Below, piece by piece: positions 12,612-23,403 of a DNA stretch of 64,000 nucleotides. Both the position numbers and the translations under genes were made by a program. The notes beneath the pieces were generated by a model, which worked only from the letters and a program-made list of their open reading frames with translations, was not told where the DNA came from and searched no databases. Origin of the DNA: Amia ocellicauda (taxonomy: Eukaryota; Chordata; Actinopteri; Amiiformes; Amiidae); NCBI RefSeq assembly GCF_036373705.1, contig NC_089863.1, positions 30,464,227-30,528,226 of the forward strand, in the 5' to 3' direction. The first letter of the stretch is position 1; every line of letters starts with the position of its first letter.

Positions 12612-12635
12612 CTTCTGTCAGAGATTGACATTTAT
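12612..12635 (-). CDS. Candidate 24-bp NLR mini-exon preceding FISNA
   Basis: A 24-nt segment bounded by acceptor GTGTTTTTACAG and donor GTAGGT on the minus strand. It ends in phase 1 (GAA G) and joins the FISNA exon, which starts AC AAC ACC, to give KCQSLTE followed by DNTLRRVQE. The phase match and the polypyrimidine acceptor are the evidence. Its own incoming phase is 2, while the B-box exon at 15874-16161 ends in phase 0, so another exon or damage must lie between them. Confidence 0.45.
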
Positions 12636-12821
12636 CTGTAAAAACACATCCATCAGAAGAAACACGTATTTCAGCACCTACAGAATTACTAACAACTGAC
12701 AAATATCTTTTAGCCTTTCGTGTTAAACTGGGAAATAATTATTCAGCTTTAATGCAAAATAATTATATACAGTTAAGTCCATAAATATTTGGAAAGTGAC
12801 ACAATTGTCATTTTGACTATA

Positions 12822-14012
12822 CACTCACCTAAAGGATTATTAGGAACACCATACTAATACTGTGTTTGACCCCCTTTCGCCTTCAGAACTGCCTTAATTC
12901 TACGTGGCATTGATTCAACAAGGTGCTGAAAGCATTCTTTAGAAATGTTCGGCCATATTGATAGGATAGCATCTTGCAGTTGATGGAGATTTGTGGGATG
13001 CACATCCAGGGCACGAAGCTCCCGTTCCACCACATCCCAAAGATGCTCTATTGGGTTGAGATCTGGTGACTGTGGGGGCCAGTTTAGTACAGTGAACTCA
13101 TTGTCATGTTCAAGAAACCAATTTGAAATGATTCGACCTTTGTGACATGGTGCATTATCCTGCTGGAAGTAGCCATCAGAGGATGGGTACATGGTGGTCA
13201 TAAAGGGATGGACATGGTCAGAAACAATGCTCAGGTAGGCCGTGGCATTTAAACGATGCCCAATTGGCACTAAGGAGCCTAAAGTGTGCCAAGAAAACAT
13301 CCCCCACACCATTACACCACCACCACCAGCCTGCACAGTGGTAACAAGGCATGATGGATCCATGTTCTCATTCTGTTTACGCCAAATTCTGACTCTACCA
13401 TCTGAATGTCTCAACAGAAATCGAGACTCATCAGACCAGGCAACATTTTTCCAGTCTTCAACTGTCCAATTTTGGTGAGCTTGTGCAAATTGTAGCCTCT
13501 TTTTCCTATTTGTAGTGGAGATGAGTGGTACCTGGTGGGGTCTTCTGCTGTTGTAGCCCATCTGCCTCAAGGTAGTACGTGTTGTGGCTTCACAAATGGT
13601 TATTTCAGTCAAAGTTGCTCTTCTATCAGCTTGAATCAGTCGGCCCATTCTCCTCTGACCTCTAGCATCAACAAGGCATTTTCGCCCACAGGACTGCCGC
13701 ATACTGGATGTTTTTCCCTTTTCACACCATTCTTTGTAAACCCTAGAAATGGTTGTGCGTGAAAATCCCAGTAACTGAGCAGATTGTGAAATACTCAGAC
13801 CGGCCCGTCTGGCACCAACAACCATGCCACGCTCAAAATTGCTTAAATCACCTTTCTTTCCCATTCAGACATTCAGTTTGGAGTTCAGGAGATTGTCTTG
13901 ACCAGGACCACACCCCTAAATGCATTGAAGCAACTGCCATGTGATTGGTTGGTTAGATAATTGCATTAATGAGAAATTGAACAGGTGTTCCTAATAATCC
14001 TTTAGGTGAGTG
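12822..14012 (-). mobile_element. Tc1-like element, almost intact (copy 1)
   Basis: Perfect 29-bp terminal inverted repeats (12822-12850 and 13984-14012, beginning CACTCACCTAAAGG) flanked by the TA target duplication at 12820-12821 and 14013-14014. It carries one minus-strand transposase ORF. It is inserted in the older element that begins at 12770. A sister copy lies at 27803-29017 in the opposite orientation. Confidence 0.93.
12854..13864 (-). CDS. Tc1-like transposase
   Basis: A 336-aa open frame from MGKKGDLSNFERGMVV to the stop just inside the terminal repeat. Residues ~1-110 are the paired helix-turn-helix DNA-binding region (LSISQSAQLLGFSRTTISRV) with a basic linker. The catalytic DDE domain follows, with Asp in AWSDESRFL, Asp in FQQDNAPCHKG and Glu in [12 protein letters not shown] (DD34E spacing). 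Compared with the sister copy at 27951, ten residues (TRYNRGMQQS) are missing by an exact 30-bp in-frame deletion after LTEIT. The catalytic triad is complete, but the lost segment lies in the second DNA-binding subdomain. Activity is therefore doubtful. Confidence 0.88.
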   Translation of the reverse strand: MGKKGDLSNFERGMVVGARRAGLSISQSAQLLGFSRTTISRVYKEWCEKGKTSSMRQSCGRKCLVDARGQRRMGRLIQADRRATLTEITICEATTRTTLRQMGYNSRRPHQVPLISTTNRKKRLQFAQAHQNWTVEDWKNVAWSDESRFLLRHSDGRVRIWRKQNENMDPSCLVTTVQAGGGGVMVWGMFSWHTLGSLVPIGHRLNATAYLSIVSDHVHPFMTTMYPSSDGYFQQDNAPCHKGRIISNWFLEHDNEFTVLNWPPQSPDLNPIEHLWDVVERELRALDVHPTNLHQLQDAILSIWPNISKECFQHLVESMPRRIKAVLKAKGGQTQY

Positions 14013-14830
14013 TATATGCCACCACAATGGATATGAAAGGAAACAATCAAAATGTGCTTTAAGTGTAGACTTTTATCTTAATTTGAAGGTAGTTACATCC
14101 AAATTGGGTGAACGGCATAGGAATTACACCCATTTTTATATGTGGTCCCCCCAATTTTAGGGGCTCAAAAGTAATCGGACAGACTAACATAATCATGAAT
14201 TAAATTATGAGTTTCAATTGGTTGCAAATCACCAGATGCTGGGTTTCTTCTCTGGTGATGCTCTCCAGGCCTGTACTGCAGCTGTCTTTAGTTCCTGCTT
14301 GTTCTTGGGGCATATTGCCTTCAGTTTTGCCTTCAGCAAATGAAATGCATCCTCAATTGGATTCAGGTCAGGTGATTGACTTTCCACTTCTTCACCTTAA
14401 AATAGTCTTAGGTTGCTTTTGCAGTATTCCTTAGTTAGTAACCAGTTCCCTTGGCAGCCATACATGCCCATGCCATAACATGTTTCACAGATGAGGTGGT
14501 ATGCTTCAGATCATGAGCAGTTTCTTCCCTTCTCCATACACTTCCCTTCCCACCATTCTGGTATGAATAAATTGATCTAAGTTGATCGTTGTCTCATCTG
14601 TCCATAGGATGTTATTCCAGAACTGTACAGGTTCTTTAGATGGTCTTCCTGTTTTTGGGGCTTACTAATGGTTTACATCCTGTGGTAAAGCCTCTGTATT
14701 TACTCTGGTGAAGTCTTCTCTTGACTGACTTTGACACAGATATGACTACCTTCTGGAGGGTGTTCTTGATCTGAACTGTTGTGAAGGGGTTTTTCTTCAC
14801 CAGGGAAATAGTTCATCCACAGTTGTTTTA

Positions 14831-15873
14831 GCAATTAAACTCGAAAAATGTAATTGTATGCCTTGATCATGTAACTGTCATTATCAGAGACAAATCCAGT
14901 CACATTATTAAAGTTAACTTCAAAGCACTTTAAGATTTCACAGCGCCGTGCCCCTGATAAGTGCACATGAATCGTTAGGCTAATACTACTTTCAGTTCGG
15001 AGATATTCAGTAGTCCTTGGAAAACAATACAGTTTTCTCATTATTTAATGCAGGTTGCCTATTTAACTTATATTTGAAAGACACTTGTATGCTATGTTAA
15101 TATGTTAATATTTCTTTTGAAACTAATTATTGGGACAGGAGTTTGGAGACAGGAAATCTTGTTCCCACTGAATTCGGTGGGTTCTCAGTTAAACTTGGCA
15201 GTAACAAATGCTCACAAGACAATGAACAAAAGGACAGTGTGCTCCTTGCACACAAATAAAATTCATCCCACACACAGAATAAAAGCAATGATTATACGTA
15301 TTCAGAAAAGCATTGATTATTCATATTAAAATGCAATGGTATACATATTAAAGAAAAGCATTGATAATGCATATGAACCCTTCGATTTCCTGTGCAGTTA
15401 TGAGGTTTGAAGCTGTTTAACCCATGTTGTAATTATTTTTTTCTTTATTGAAAGAGTTACAGTGCAGACAAGGACATACGCTGTTTAACAAAAAAAAAAT
15501 GCACCAGTGAATGCCATAATTTATAGTATTGTCTTTATTTATTTAATGAGTTAGTTATTTATTATTTATTTATTTTAACCAATCACACTCTTTATAAGTC
15601 TGACTTTTATAGTCTACTTCTAATATATACTTTTATTTTATGATGGAACAAACCAACCAATACAGCAATACATTAGCAGGTTTGCAAAAAGGTAGAAAGA
15701 ATCGTCAGGTGGTTTCATTCAACTTAGAATTAGTTAATGTTGACATGAGATTCAGACAGAAACTCTCAACTAAAATAACTGAAAGGGAAATCAGAACAAC
15801 TAGCAGAGAGAAGCACTACATATTTTGCAGAGTTCTGATATTTTATGGCAGATGAATGACTATAGCTCTTTAC
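14831..15873. other. Non-coding intron interval
   Basis: AT-rich, with repeated tattaatgttaat-type text and short duplicated phrases (aaaagcattgat at about 15306 and 15355). No exon or element end recognised. Confidence 0.35.
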
Positions 15874-16161
15874 CTGATCTATGTATGTGTCATGGCTCTT
15901 GTGTTTCTCCACGGCACACCGGCTGCAGATCCAACTCTGGTCGGTCTGACAGAACACCTCCAGAGCTCGGCGGTGCTGCTGGCACAGTCTGTGCTCCAGG
16001 TCTCCAGTTGTGTCCTCCAGTCTGTGTGTCTGCAGGGCGCTGTGTAGTGCTGCCGGACGTGAGTCTCACAGTAGGAGGCAGTGCAGGTCAGACAGGATTT
16101 CACAGCCCTGCTCTTCCTCCCAGTGCATAAATCACAGGCCACATCTCCAGGCCTGGCATAG
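15874..16161 (-). pseudogene. B-box zinc-finger exon (TRIM/NLR type) with a frame break
   Basis: The exon is bounded by acceptor CTGTTCACAG and donor GTAAAG (15868-15873). The first part reads [26 protein letters not shown] and VRQHYTA, a B-box 1 with its Cys/His ligands. After GCGCC the reading frame shifts. The second B-box is in another frame and reads [36 protein letters not shown]. Together they match the B-box1-B-box2 pair of fish TRIM-type proteins, where zinc fingers mediate protein contacts. A 1-nt loss (or equivalent) between the boxes is the simplest explanation. No RING and no SPRY were found nearby. Its position between NLR N-terminal exons and the NACHT exon, on the same strand, suggests it is an NLR exon rather than a separate TRIM gene. 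A decayed finTRIM fragment is the alternative. Confidence 0.72.
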
Positions 16162-16384
16162 CTGTGAACAGAGATTTCTACTTTTCAGATTACTAATACA
16201 TCTGTGTAAATGTGCAAATCTAATTCAGTCCCCATTCAATCCTATAATTGGAATTGACAGATGCATCAGATTTGCAGAATAGGAACTGGAATTGATTAGA
16301 TTGAAGCCAAGCAGAACTGGAATTTAACAAAATTCAATCCAACCTCTAATAAGTAGACTTCACAGAGTTCAAAATGTCAACTCA

Positions 16385-16630
16385 GGCCTCCCGAGTGGCT
16401 TAAGTACAAACTGAGCCCTATTAGCTGTGGTTTGCTGGTGTGATCCCAGCTCATGTCATTGTGACCTGGAGTGGGAGGGGGGGCTCATCGCTAACAGGCA
16501 TTCCCTGATACCTGGATGCCTGCAGGTTTCCAATTCTACCGAGGGGGACATGCCTCTACAATTGCTGCTGAACCTCCTGTGCAGGCTGTGTAGCCTGCAG
16601 TGTGTAAAATGACGGGTGGCTCGAGGGTGT
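16385..16630 (+). mobile_element. tRNA-derived SINE-like element
   Basis: The start gcctcccgagtggcttaagt resembles the tRNA-like head of fish SINEs, with an A-box-like gagtggcttaagt. A B-box-like ggtgtgatcccag follows about 40 bases later. A non-tRNA body and a tail ending near gggtgtgggaaataagg follow. It is diverged and flanking duplications were not resolved. Confidence 0.45.
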
Positions 16631-17059
16631 GGGAAATAAGGATCACAGTCTTACTTTCTCACCTTCCCAAAGTGTTGGCATTTCTGAAAAATGCCCATGT
16701 AAAATACCACTTGGAATTTGCAAAACAACATGGGAAAAGATTCTGTGGTCTTATGAAACAAAAATGTCTGTAGGGCTTTGTTAAAATGAATACAAAACCA
16801 AAAACACTCCTGGAACATAAAAAGTGAAACTGCCACAACCATGCATCACAGTAGGGATGGTATTACGTTTGTGATGTGCTGTGTTGCACTCACTTTTAGC
16901 ATTTAGCATCTCACAATTAGCAATTTACTGCAAATATCACCTTGCTAGCAAAGTTTTCCCCAGTGGTTTCTTATAACTTTGCCTATTGGTTTGATATATC
17001 CTCTGTACATGGCTGGGCTATCTTCACAAAGTTTTTTGTATAGATGTACAATACCTTAC
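16631..17059. other. Non-coding intron interval
   Basis: No exon or repeat terminus recognised between the SINE and the N-terminal NLR exon at 17060-17165. Confidence 0.35.
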
Positions 17060-17165
17060 CTTGGGTCAGAAAGGAAGCACTCTGCACTGGATTGGTGTAT
17101 ACTGTCTTTCACTTCTCATAGACAGACAGCTGGACACAGGTGACTCTGCTCTCTCCAGTGGGTCT
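17060..17165 (-). pseudogene. NLR N-terminal repeat exon, decayed
   Basis: A 106-bp segment with acceptor CTGCTTACAG and donor GTAAGG (17054-17059). One frame reads ERAESPVSSCLSMRSERQ, the Ser/Pro/Met-rich peptide motif repeated at the N-terminus of fish NLR proteins. It is a paralogue of the exon at 18366-18479, which is 114 bp. The 8-bp shortfall is not a multiple of three, and a TGA follows in the motif frame. It is therefore probably non-functional. Confidence 0.6.
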
Positions 17166-17839
17166 CTGTAAGCAGATGATGCAAGCATGCAGACCTTTTG
17201 TATAGCTGGACAATCTATGGAAATTCAGTTTTAATGGGGGGATTGAGAGAAAAAACAAACTAATACATCAATAGATTATGTCAAATGTATTCATTCTAAG
17301 ACTCTAAGATTTGAAGATTCATTCTAAGTAGTGACACCTATAACTTCACCTATATATACAGTGGTGCAAGTAGGTAGTGTCCAGTACTTCATAACAGTAT
17401 AACATCTTGATACTACATTGCATAATTAAGTTTCTTTTCAGATATACATTTTAAAGATCAAATATATTAAATTAAATTATCACATTAGCATCACATATGC
17501 ATGTCTCAACTGTGGCAGGGTACACTTGTCAATTAAAATTGTCATGGTAAGGTATCAATGTTGGATGGTGATAAAACAAACTGCAGTGTGGAATTTAAAT
17601 TGGTGGAAACAATAAATTGAATACCACTAGTTTTTAGGTTGCAATAAAAATGGCAGACAGATATATATATTGTTCAATCTTGTTTCAATTTTGAGAATCC
17701 ATTAAATAACTTTTTTCACATTCTTCTGTTTTATATGTTTCAATGAATATCTTAAATATTTTATTATCGATTATTTTCATACTATCTGTTCTTATTTGGT
17801 GCATTTGGAGATATCTTTAAAGGGCCTGTGTGACATCTA
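17166..17839. other. Non-coding intron interval
   Basis: AT-rich sequence with no recognised exon or element. Confidence 0.35.
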
Positions 17840-18040
17840 CAGCCTGACTATTCCCGGTTCCGCCGCCAGAGGCCACCCTAGCCTTACCTTCTTTAGTCTT
17901 GGCTCCCTGATCTCTGCTTCCAATCATTCTATCATTCAATCATCTTCCCAGTTTCATCAGTTACAATTCCTACATGTTTCATATTCCCTCATTAGTCCTT
18001 GTATTTATACTCCATATGTCTCCATTTAATTCCAGAATTT
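17840..18040 (+). mobile_element. Possible Gypsy-type LTR fragment
   Basis: It contains ccgccgccagaggcc followed by pyrimidine-rich text and a tatttatactcc box near 18001. This is the same arrangement as at 9291-9780 and, reversed, near 31350. No internal region is present, so a solo or truncated LTR is the best reading. Confidence 0.35.
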
Positions 18041-18365
18041 AAAGGGACATAATTTATTTCAAATAGTTTTGAGATAGACACATATGTATTTAACTGATGT
18101 GAAATACCACCCCAACTGATATTTTCAGTTTATTATAGATGGTGGGTCAAAGTTAAAAGTGAATAGCTGTGTTTTTTGTACATATCCATATTCCTCTAGA
18201 GATATCATTAATTCAGTAAATATGATATAACAAAACCTAATCTGGTAAAAGGGCAAAACAGCTGCTCTGCCTCTTCAGAATGTCTGTGGGATATCTCAGG
18301 AAACCAGAGCACCCAGATAAAACACACATGGACCCAGGGAGTGAAATACAAAATTGAAACCTCAC

Positions 18366-18479
18366 CTTCGGTCACAGGAGGATCAATCTGCACTGAACTT
18401 GATTGGTGGACTCATTGAGTTATCACTCCTCATAGACAGACAGCTGGGCACAGGTGACTCTGCTCTTTCCAGCGTGACT
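18366..18479 (-). pseudogene. NLR N-terminal repeat exon with an in-frame stop
   Basis: A 114-bp segment with an acceptor ending GGTTATAG and donor GTGAGG (18360-18365). The frame reads VTLERAESPVPSCLSMRSD then NSMSPPIKFSAD and a TGA. This peptide is the recurrent N-terminal motif of fish NLRs (xSPVPSCxSMKSD in relatives, from general knowledge of the family). Only one related exon (17060-17165) lies nearby, so two of these repeats remain. The stop within the exon supports loss of function of the whole gene. Confidence 0.62.
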
Positions 18480-18880
18480 CTATAACCAGATGTAGCATTA
18501 TGTTGGGTGTATTTTGATAAGAGCATTTTAGCTCTGAGCTGAAGCACTGATCTAAAGAAGACCTCTCCCCCCCAAAGTTATCAGATTTCCTTAACTCATC
18601 AGCTTGGAACTGGTTTACATCAAAGTGACAGTTTTGGGGAGGATGGCACAGAGAATAGGCCAAATAGTTTGGAATCCTGCTATGAGATGTCTGGAGAAAG
18701 GGGCCTGTAGGTAATAAAAAACTATTTGAAATGGACGAGAGCCGAAATCCAGACACAGAGCTACGAACCTGGGCCAACCGGCATTTCCAAAAGATGGCAT
18801 GGATTGACATCAGTCATAAATCAAGCCCCCCTCCAATAGGACACTGGGGGCTGAAACCAAAATCCAATCTCAAAAACTCA
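18480..18880. other. Non-coding intron interval
   Basis: A 126-codon open stretch on the minus strand (18430-18810) overlaps the N-terminal exon but has no motif or start context. I treat it as chance. Confidence 0.3.
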
Positions 18881-20260
18881 AGAACCAATCACCTATTGAT
18901 CTGACAGACTATAAAGAACAGCGCACGGTCTCTCTCTCTCTCTCTCTCTCTCACCTGAACCAGTAACTCGCTGCCACAGCTCAACCTGTAGCTCTGTTGC
19001 CCGAACCGGAACCAGAAACCAACCAAGTCTTTGCCGGCAACAGAAGAGTTAAACTGGGAGAAGGAGATTGAGCCGTACGAAAAATTATTTTAAAGGACTT
19101 TATTAAATAAAGAACTTTACAGACTGCGCATGCCCGCCTGTGCCCACCTGATCAGTGGAGTTTTACAGCTGGACAATTGACTAAGTCGACTGAATACGAA
19201 AGTGTCAGTCATTTAAATAACTATTGAGTCTTAAGAAACTTGACCCTTGGAACAAACAGGGCCCTGCTTTCCTCAAAGACTTTGTCTTCAAGTAACTACG
19301 GTGGAAACCCTGCTTACAAAGAAGATTTTGTGCACAACCTTGGAGCCTTCAAACCAGAGGAAAATCTGTTTGGAAAAGACTCTACTTTCGCGAAACCCCA
19401 ACTTCCAGGTGCATCGACTGAGTGGAAGTTCTTGGACAAAGCCAAACCTTTGCCTTTGTTCCAAACCACACGGACCTCGTGCCGTGTGCTGTTATCTGAG
19501 CCCGAAGCCAGAGAGGCCTCTCTGCGACGAAGTTCAGATAAGTTTAACAGTTTGGAGTTTGTGATTCATGACATTTGAGAAATCAATTAGAAATGTTAAT
19601 CTGTGATTCATAACTCTAGAATGTGTAATATCATTTAGTTTTCTTAAATATGTGTGTTGCATTAAACTGTTTTGTTGATAATTTTAGAAATAAAATCTGT
19701 CAACGCCGAGAAATATCTTCTCATTCCTGTTTAAACTGTTTAGTCTGAAATTGACACAAGGTGGCCCTGCCTATCCTTAATCATTGAATAATAATCAGTT
19801 AAGGGAAATTGTGGTAACATTTAATGATATTATCTTTCTCGGCACCTAAACGTAAATGAGATTGATATATATATATAACGAGAAGTTACCTGACATAAAT
19901 ACTAACCTGCATAGTTATTTAATGTCTGACTAACAATACTAATGAGAGACTCACCTTCGTCTTACTAAGCGGTATTGTAGTCAATGTGTTTATAACCTTT
20001 TTTGTTTAACGATTTGTGTTATCATATGCGATCCCATGGTCTTTGATTTGGTCACGGAAGTGATTTGTCTTTGATTTGTTGATCTAGACTTGAATTTTAA
20101 TTAGTTTTTCCCTTTTGTATAATTAGTGTAGTGCTACATTTAGTCTTTGTTTTCGAATACATTTGACAATTTATATCTTTGGAATTGGTGTCTTCGTCCA
20201 ATTATTACGGAAATTGAGTTCTACAAGATTCCAGGATTCGTGATAAGGTGATACTATAAA
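18881..20260 (+). mobile_element. Putative LTR-like block (unassigned)
   Basis: It has the signals of a retroelement LTR: a TATAAAG box at about 18910, a (TC)n tract, an aataaag poly(A)-type signal near 19105 and a long leader-like region. A 112-codon open stretch at 19240-19578 matches nothing I recognise. The matching second LTR and any gag/pol are absent from the window. Exact ends and family are unknown. A host promoter/UTR is an alternative. Confidence 0.25.
18929..18952. repeat. (TC)n microsatellite
   Basis: An uninterrupted TC dinucleotide run of about 24 bases, directly downstream of the TATAAAG box at 18910. Confidence 0.95.
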
Positions 20261-20528
20261 TTCACAGGTGTGCTGAAAGGGAATGTTGAATTTTTATGGG
20301 TAATCAGCTGAATTCAGATGCTCTGCTTTCCTTGACTGTCTGATGTGTGTTTGTCCTCACAGATAAGGCCTAGCTTACATAGCATGTTTACAATAGAGAA
20401 ATGTAAAATAATAGTAGTCAAACCTCCCTAGACTACTCTATTTAATTACAGTAATATTACATAAATAACTCAATGACAGATTAATACTCAGTACCCATGC
20501 ACTAGAGTAGATGCTCTGTCTCATCCAT

Positions 20529-20621
20529 TCAGAGCCATTCTGCCACTCGCATCTCTTTTTCTCTCGTGATCTCAGGGCCTGTGGCTGCATCGTGGGCCTC
20601 TGGCTCCTTAGAGAGACTCAT
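20529..20621 (-). pseudogene. Possible NLR first coding exon (MSLS start)
   Basis: A minus-strand ATG at 20621 begins MSLSKEPEAHDAATG, resembling the MSLS start common in fish NLR proteins. It runs 30 codons to a TGA. Upstream, an acceptor-like TATGCAATGCAG precedes a GATCC-starting leader. No convincing donor was seen before the stop, so either the exon is decayed or the resemblance is accidental. Its place, upstream of the two N-terminal repeat exons on the same strand, favours the NLR reading. Confidence 0.35.
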
Positions 20622-20759
20622 CTCAGAGGCAGCTCTCCCTCCTCGGGATGTTGGGCTGGGGCAGATCAGGGGGTGTCCAGGATCAGCACACTTGCAGAAA
20701 CACACACCATAAACACAGTGAGAGACAGTCCCGGATCCTGCATTGCATACTAACATCAG

Positions 20760-22063
20760 CTCAATGAAGAAGGACAGAGGGGGATATTTTTCTTTAATTA
20801 TAATATTTTAAATTGACATTTGTTGCATTTCCGTGAAAATTTTTTGTTTTTCCCAGTTATATTAATGAGCTTTTCTAATTTTCTTTCCAGATCTCTTATG
20901 TTGTTGTTGGTCCTGTATTTCAGACTGTCAGCATTATTGTTAGTAAACCTCAACAATAAAATCCTAAATCACAATTATGGCCACTGCAAAAATATTATGG
21001 TAATCAACTGCTGTCCAAAATAGTACGTCCTTTTTTGTGCTATTGTCCTAAATATCGTACAAAACACAGACTATAATTAATTATTAATTAATTGTATACA
21101 AATCTCTAGTTGTGTTTCAGATACTATAAAAATCACAAGATCTAGTGAAAATAATGAAGTAAATACACACATCTGAATCTGACTGGAAGTTACCTTACTG
21201 GAAGGAAACTGGTTTTATTCTCAGGAAAGCAACTTGTACATGAAGGGGTTAAGGCAGAACCAGAAAACAACAGGTCTTCACAGGGCTATGTTGGTCTTGG
21301 AAGTGATAGCCTTAACCCAACTGAAATATTGCATGTGCTTCACATAAAATTGCAACCAATATAAAAACTCCAGAAGATGTTCCAGATTGATTGGACACAG
21401 AGATATATGTAGTGTATTTTTTTTCAGGATACATATATCCATGTGCACAGTGAATTCACTTTCCTGAATATTCCATTATTAATATCAACATACCACGTGT
21501 CACCCTTTAATAAAAGAGACCTTTCAATTTATCCTAACTATTTTATTTTAAATTATATCTGGCATCTGAATTGCCAACACACATATTTCCTCTCTTCAAC
21601 TTCTCTCCTGCAAGCACTTCACTTGTGTCTGCTCACTAGTGTGGACACTTTTCCAAAAATAAAAACGTTTAATATGGTCAAATTAAGATAAATTACAGAT
21701 TCTATATTTAATCTAACCAAAATTATGAAACAACACCTTGTGTTATTATTCAATATTCATAGAATTTAAAGTCTTATACATATTTGATAATATTATTAAG
21801 AGTGGTGTAAGTAGGGCTGCGCCGATATATCGGTTGCTTATCGTATTGGGGATCAGGGAGAAACTACATTATCAACCGATAATGTTTACCAATACTTATG
21901 CTTGTCGCATATAATGCTGTGATGCATAAACCGTGAGACAGTAAAGTATTTGCTGTGATGTGTAATGTGCGATCTGTAGCAGTAAATATGTCTCAAAGGT
22001 GTGTTATGTTTTTGTTTTGTTTTTCATTTCCAAAAATAACATCCGAACAGCTGGACATAGTTA
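20760..22063. other. Non-coding interval with a hAT-like fragment
   Basis: No gene. At about 21813 the text agggctgcgccgatatat resembles the terminus of non-autonomous hAT elements in fish. No partner end was seen. The remainder is AT-rich and unassigned. Confidence 0.3.
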
Positions 22064-22301
22064 TATACAGATGGGTGACAAATTAAAGGAAAAAAACAGA
22101 ATAAATGAGTGGAGGAACGAATGCAGATGCCTCCAAACAATTAAGCAATTATCATGCTCTGATTTTGGATCAAGATGGCAAGAGGAAAGTGACTTTGAAA
22201 GAGGGGTCATTATTGGGGCACGAATGGCAGGAGCTTCAGTCACACAGATGCTCAGCTGGCTAGTGTTCTAATACTAAAAAGGTCTTACTTTAAGTCTTAG
22301 C

Positions 22302-22705
22302 CTTAGGCCCTGTGTCCACCCCGGCGCTCGTCTGAAAGCCCCGGGCTGCAAGCGTTTGACAGCACTTTGGAGGCACAGCACTGTTTCAGTGCAATGATAT
22401 GGAATATCCACGGAGAGGACGTAGAGAGAGAGGACGGACAGTCAATGTGGTGTTTGTCCCGCCCCTCCTCCGCTGTGATTGGACAGCTGGGTAAAAAGTG
22501 ACAGTGACGAGCGCAGCGTTTTACTCAAAGTTGAAAATTTTTCTACTCTCGGCGACCAGACAAAAACGCGCAGCGCTCAGCGTGAAAAGACGCTCAGCGC
22601 CGCGTCACGCTGCCGGCGCTTTAAAAACGCGGCGCTCCCATTGCAAACAATTGAGAAAACACGGCGACCTCAGGCAAAAACGCTTTGGTGGACACACGGC
22701 CTGAG
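22302..22705. mobile_element. MITE with short terminal inverted repeats
   Basis: The ends cttaggccctgtgtccacc and, inverted, ctcaggccgtgtgtccacc are near-perfect inverted repeats enclosing about 404 bp. The interior is GC-rich, unlike its surroundings, with several gcgctc/cagcg motifs and no ORF of note. It sits inside the split Tc1 relic. A clear target duplication was not seen, so the superfamily is undecided (hAT is plausible). Confidence 0.6.
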
Positions 22706-23194
22706 TATTGTGAAATTGGACTTGCGTAAGATCTCGCGGGTCCTACGTTAGCCCTGGCTTACCTGATGTTTCTAAGCAGCAAAGTCTGGTCTTATTATTT
22801 TTGTTAAGAATGGAAAAAAACATAATGGCTGCTTGTAAAGTAAAAAATACAAATTTCACCTAAGATGGAAAAACTTGCGATGGTTGTTCAACTAATCATA
22901 AGAAAACGGGTAAATATGGGGGAAAATGCTGACAAAAATAAACGCAAATGCCATCAACCCCGCGGTAGTGCACACTGTAAATGTAGTGCAGAAGTGCACA
23001 AGGGTGTGGAGGAATGTTAATTGGGTGATTGATAGGTGAAAAAAGAACAATGAAGGGAAAGGAAAGACAGGGAGACAGCGGCCTCTAGTGGAGAGAGAGG
23101 GTGTTGGCTTAAAACCCTGACAGTACAACCCCCTCCAAGCTCGGCGTAGCCGAAATGGGTCAGACATGGCAGGGAGGGCCATAGGACAGGGACT

Positions 23195-23403
23195 GGGTCG
23201 GGAGGTCTGGGAGGAGGCCACTATCGGGAATGGGTCGGGAGGTCTGGGAGGCAGCCATAGGACAGGAGCAGGGTCCGGTGGCTGGGAAGGCGGCCATAGG
23301 ATTAGGACAGGGTCCAGAGGTCTAGTAGGCGGCCCCAGGACGGGAGTGGGGTCAGGAGGTCTGCAAGAGGGCCACTGGGCAGAGGCAGGGTGCAGGTCAG
23401 GCG
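23195..23403. repeat. 39-bp minisatellite, about five copies
   Basis: Units begin gggtcgggaggtctgggagg and repeat every 36-39 bases through gggtgcaggtcagg. On the minus strand the 39-bp unit encodes a 13-residue Pro-rich repeat (PDPxPVLxPP-like), which keeps a 184-codon frame open (22892-23446). No other sign of coding was seen. The open frame follows from the 3n unit length. Confidence 0.8.

Larger units (their letters stand above)
12770..14830 (-). mobile_element. Old mariner/Tc1-type element, host of a nested Tc1
   Basis: The left terminus starts at 12770 with cagttaagtccataaatatt after TATA, a sequence type familiar from a widespread fish mariner/Tc1-like family. It is interrupted at 12822 by the younger Tc1 element and resumes after 14013. 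There, sequence such as ggggctcaaaagtaatcgga (about 14160) and Tc1-like antisense transposase text (14200-14780) follow. The right terminus was not found, so the end given is approximate. Confidence 0.5.

Noticed and set aside
19240-19578. 112-codon plus-strand open stretch
   Set aside because: No recognisable motif. It lies in a region with LTR-like signals and an overlapping second frame of similar length, so coding cannot be supported.
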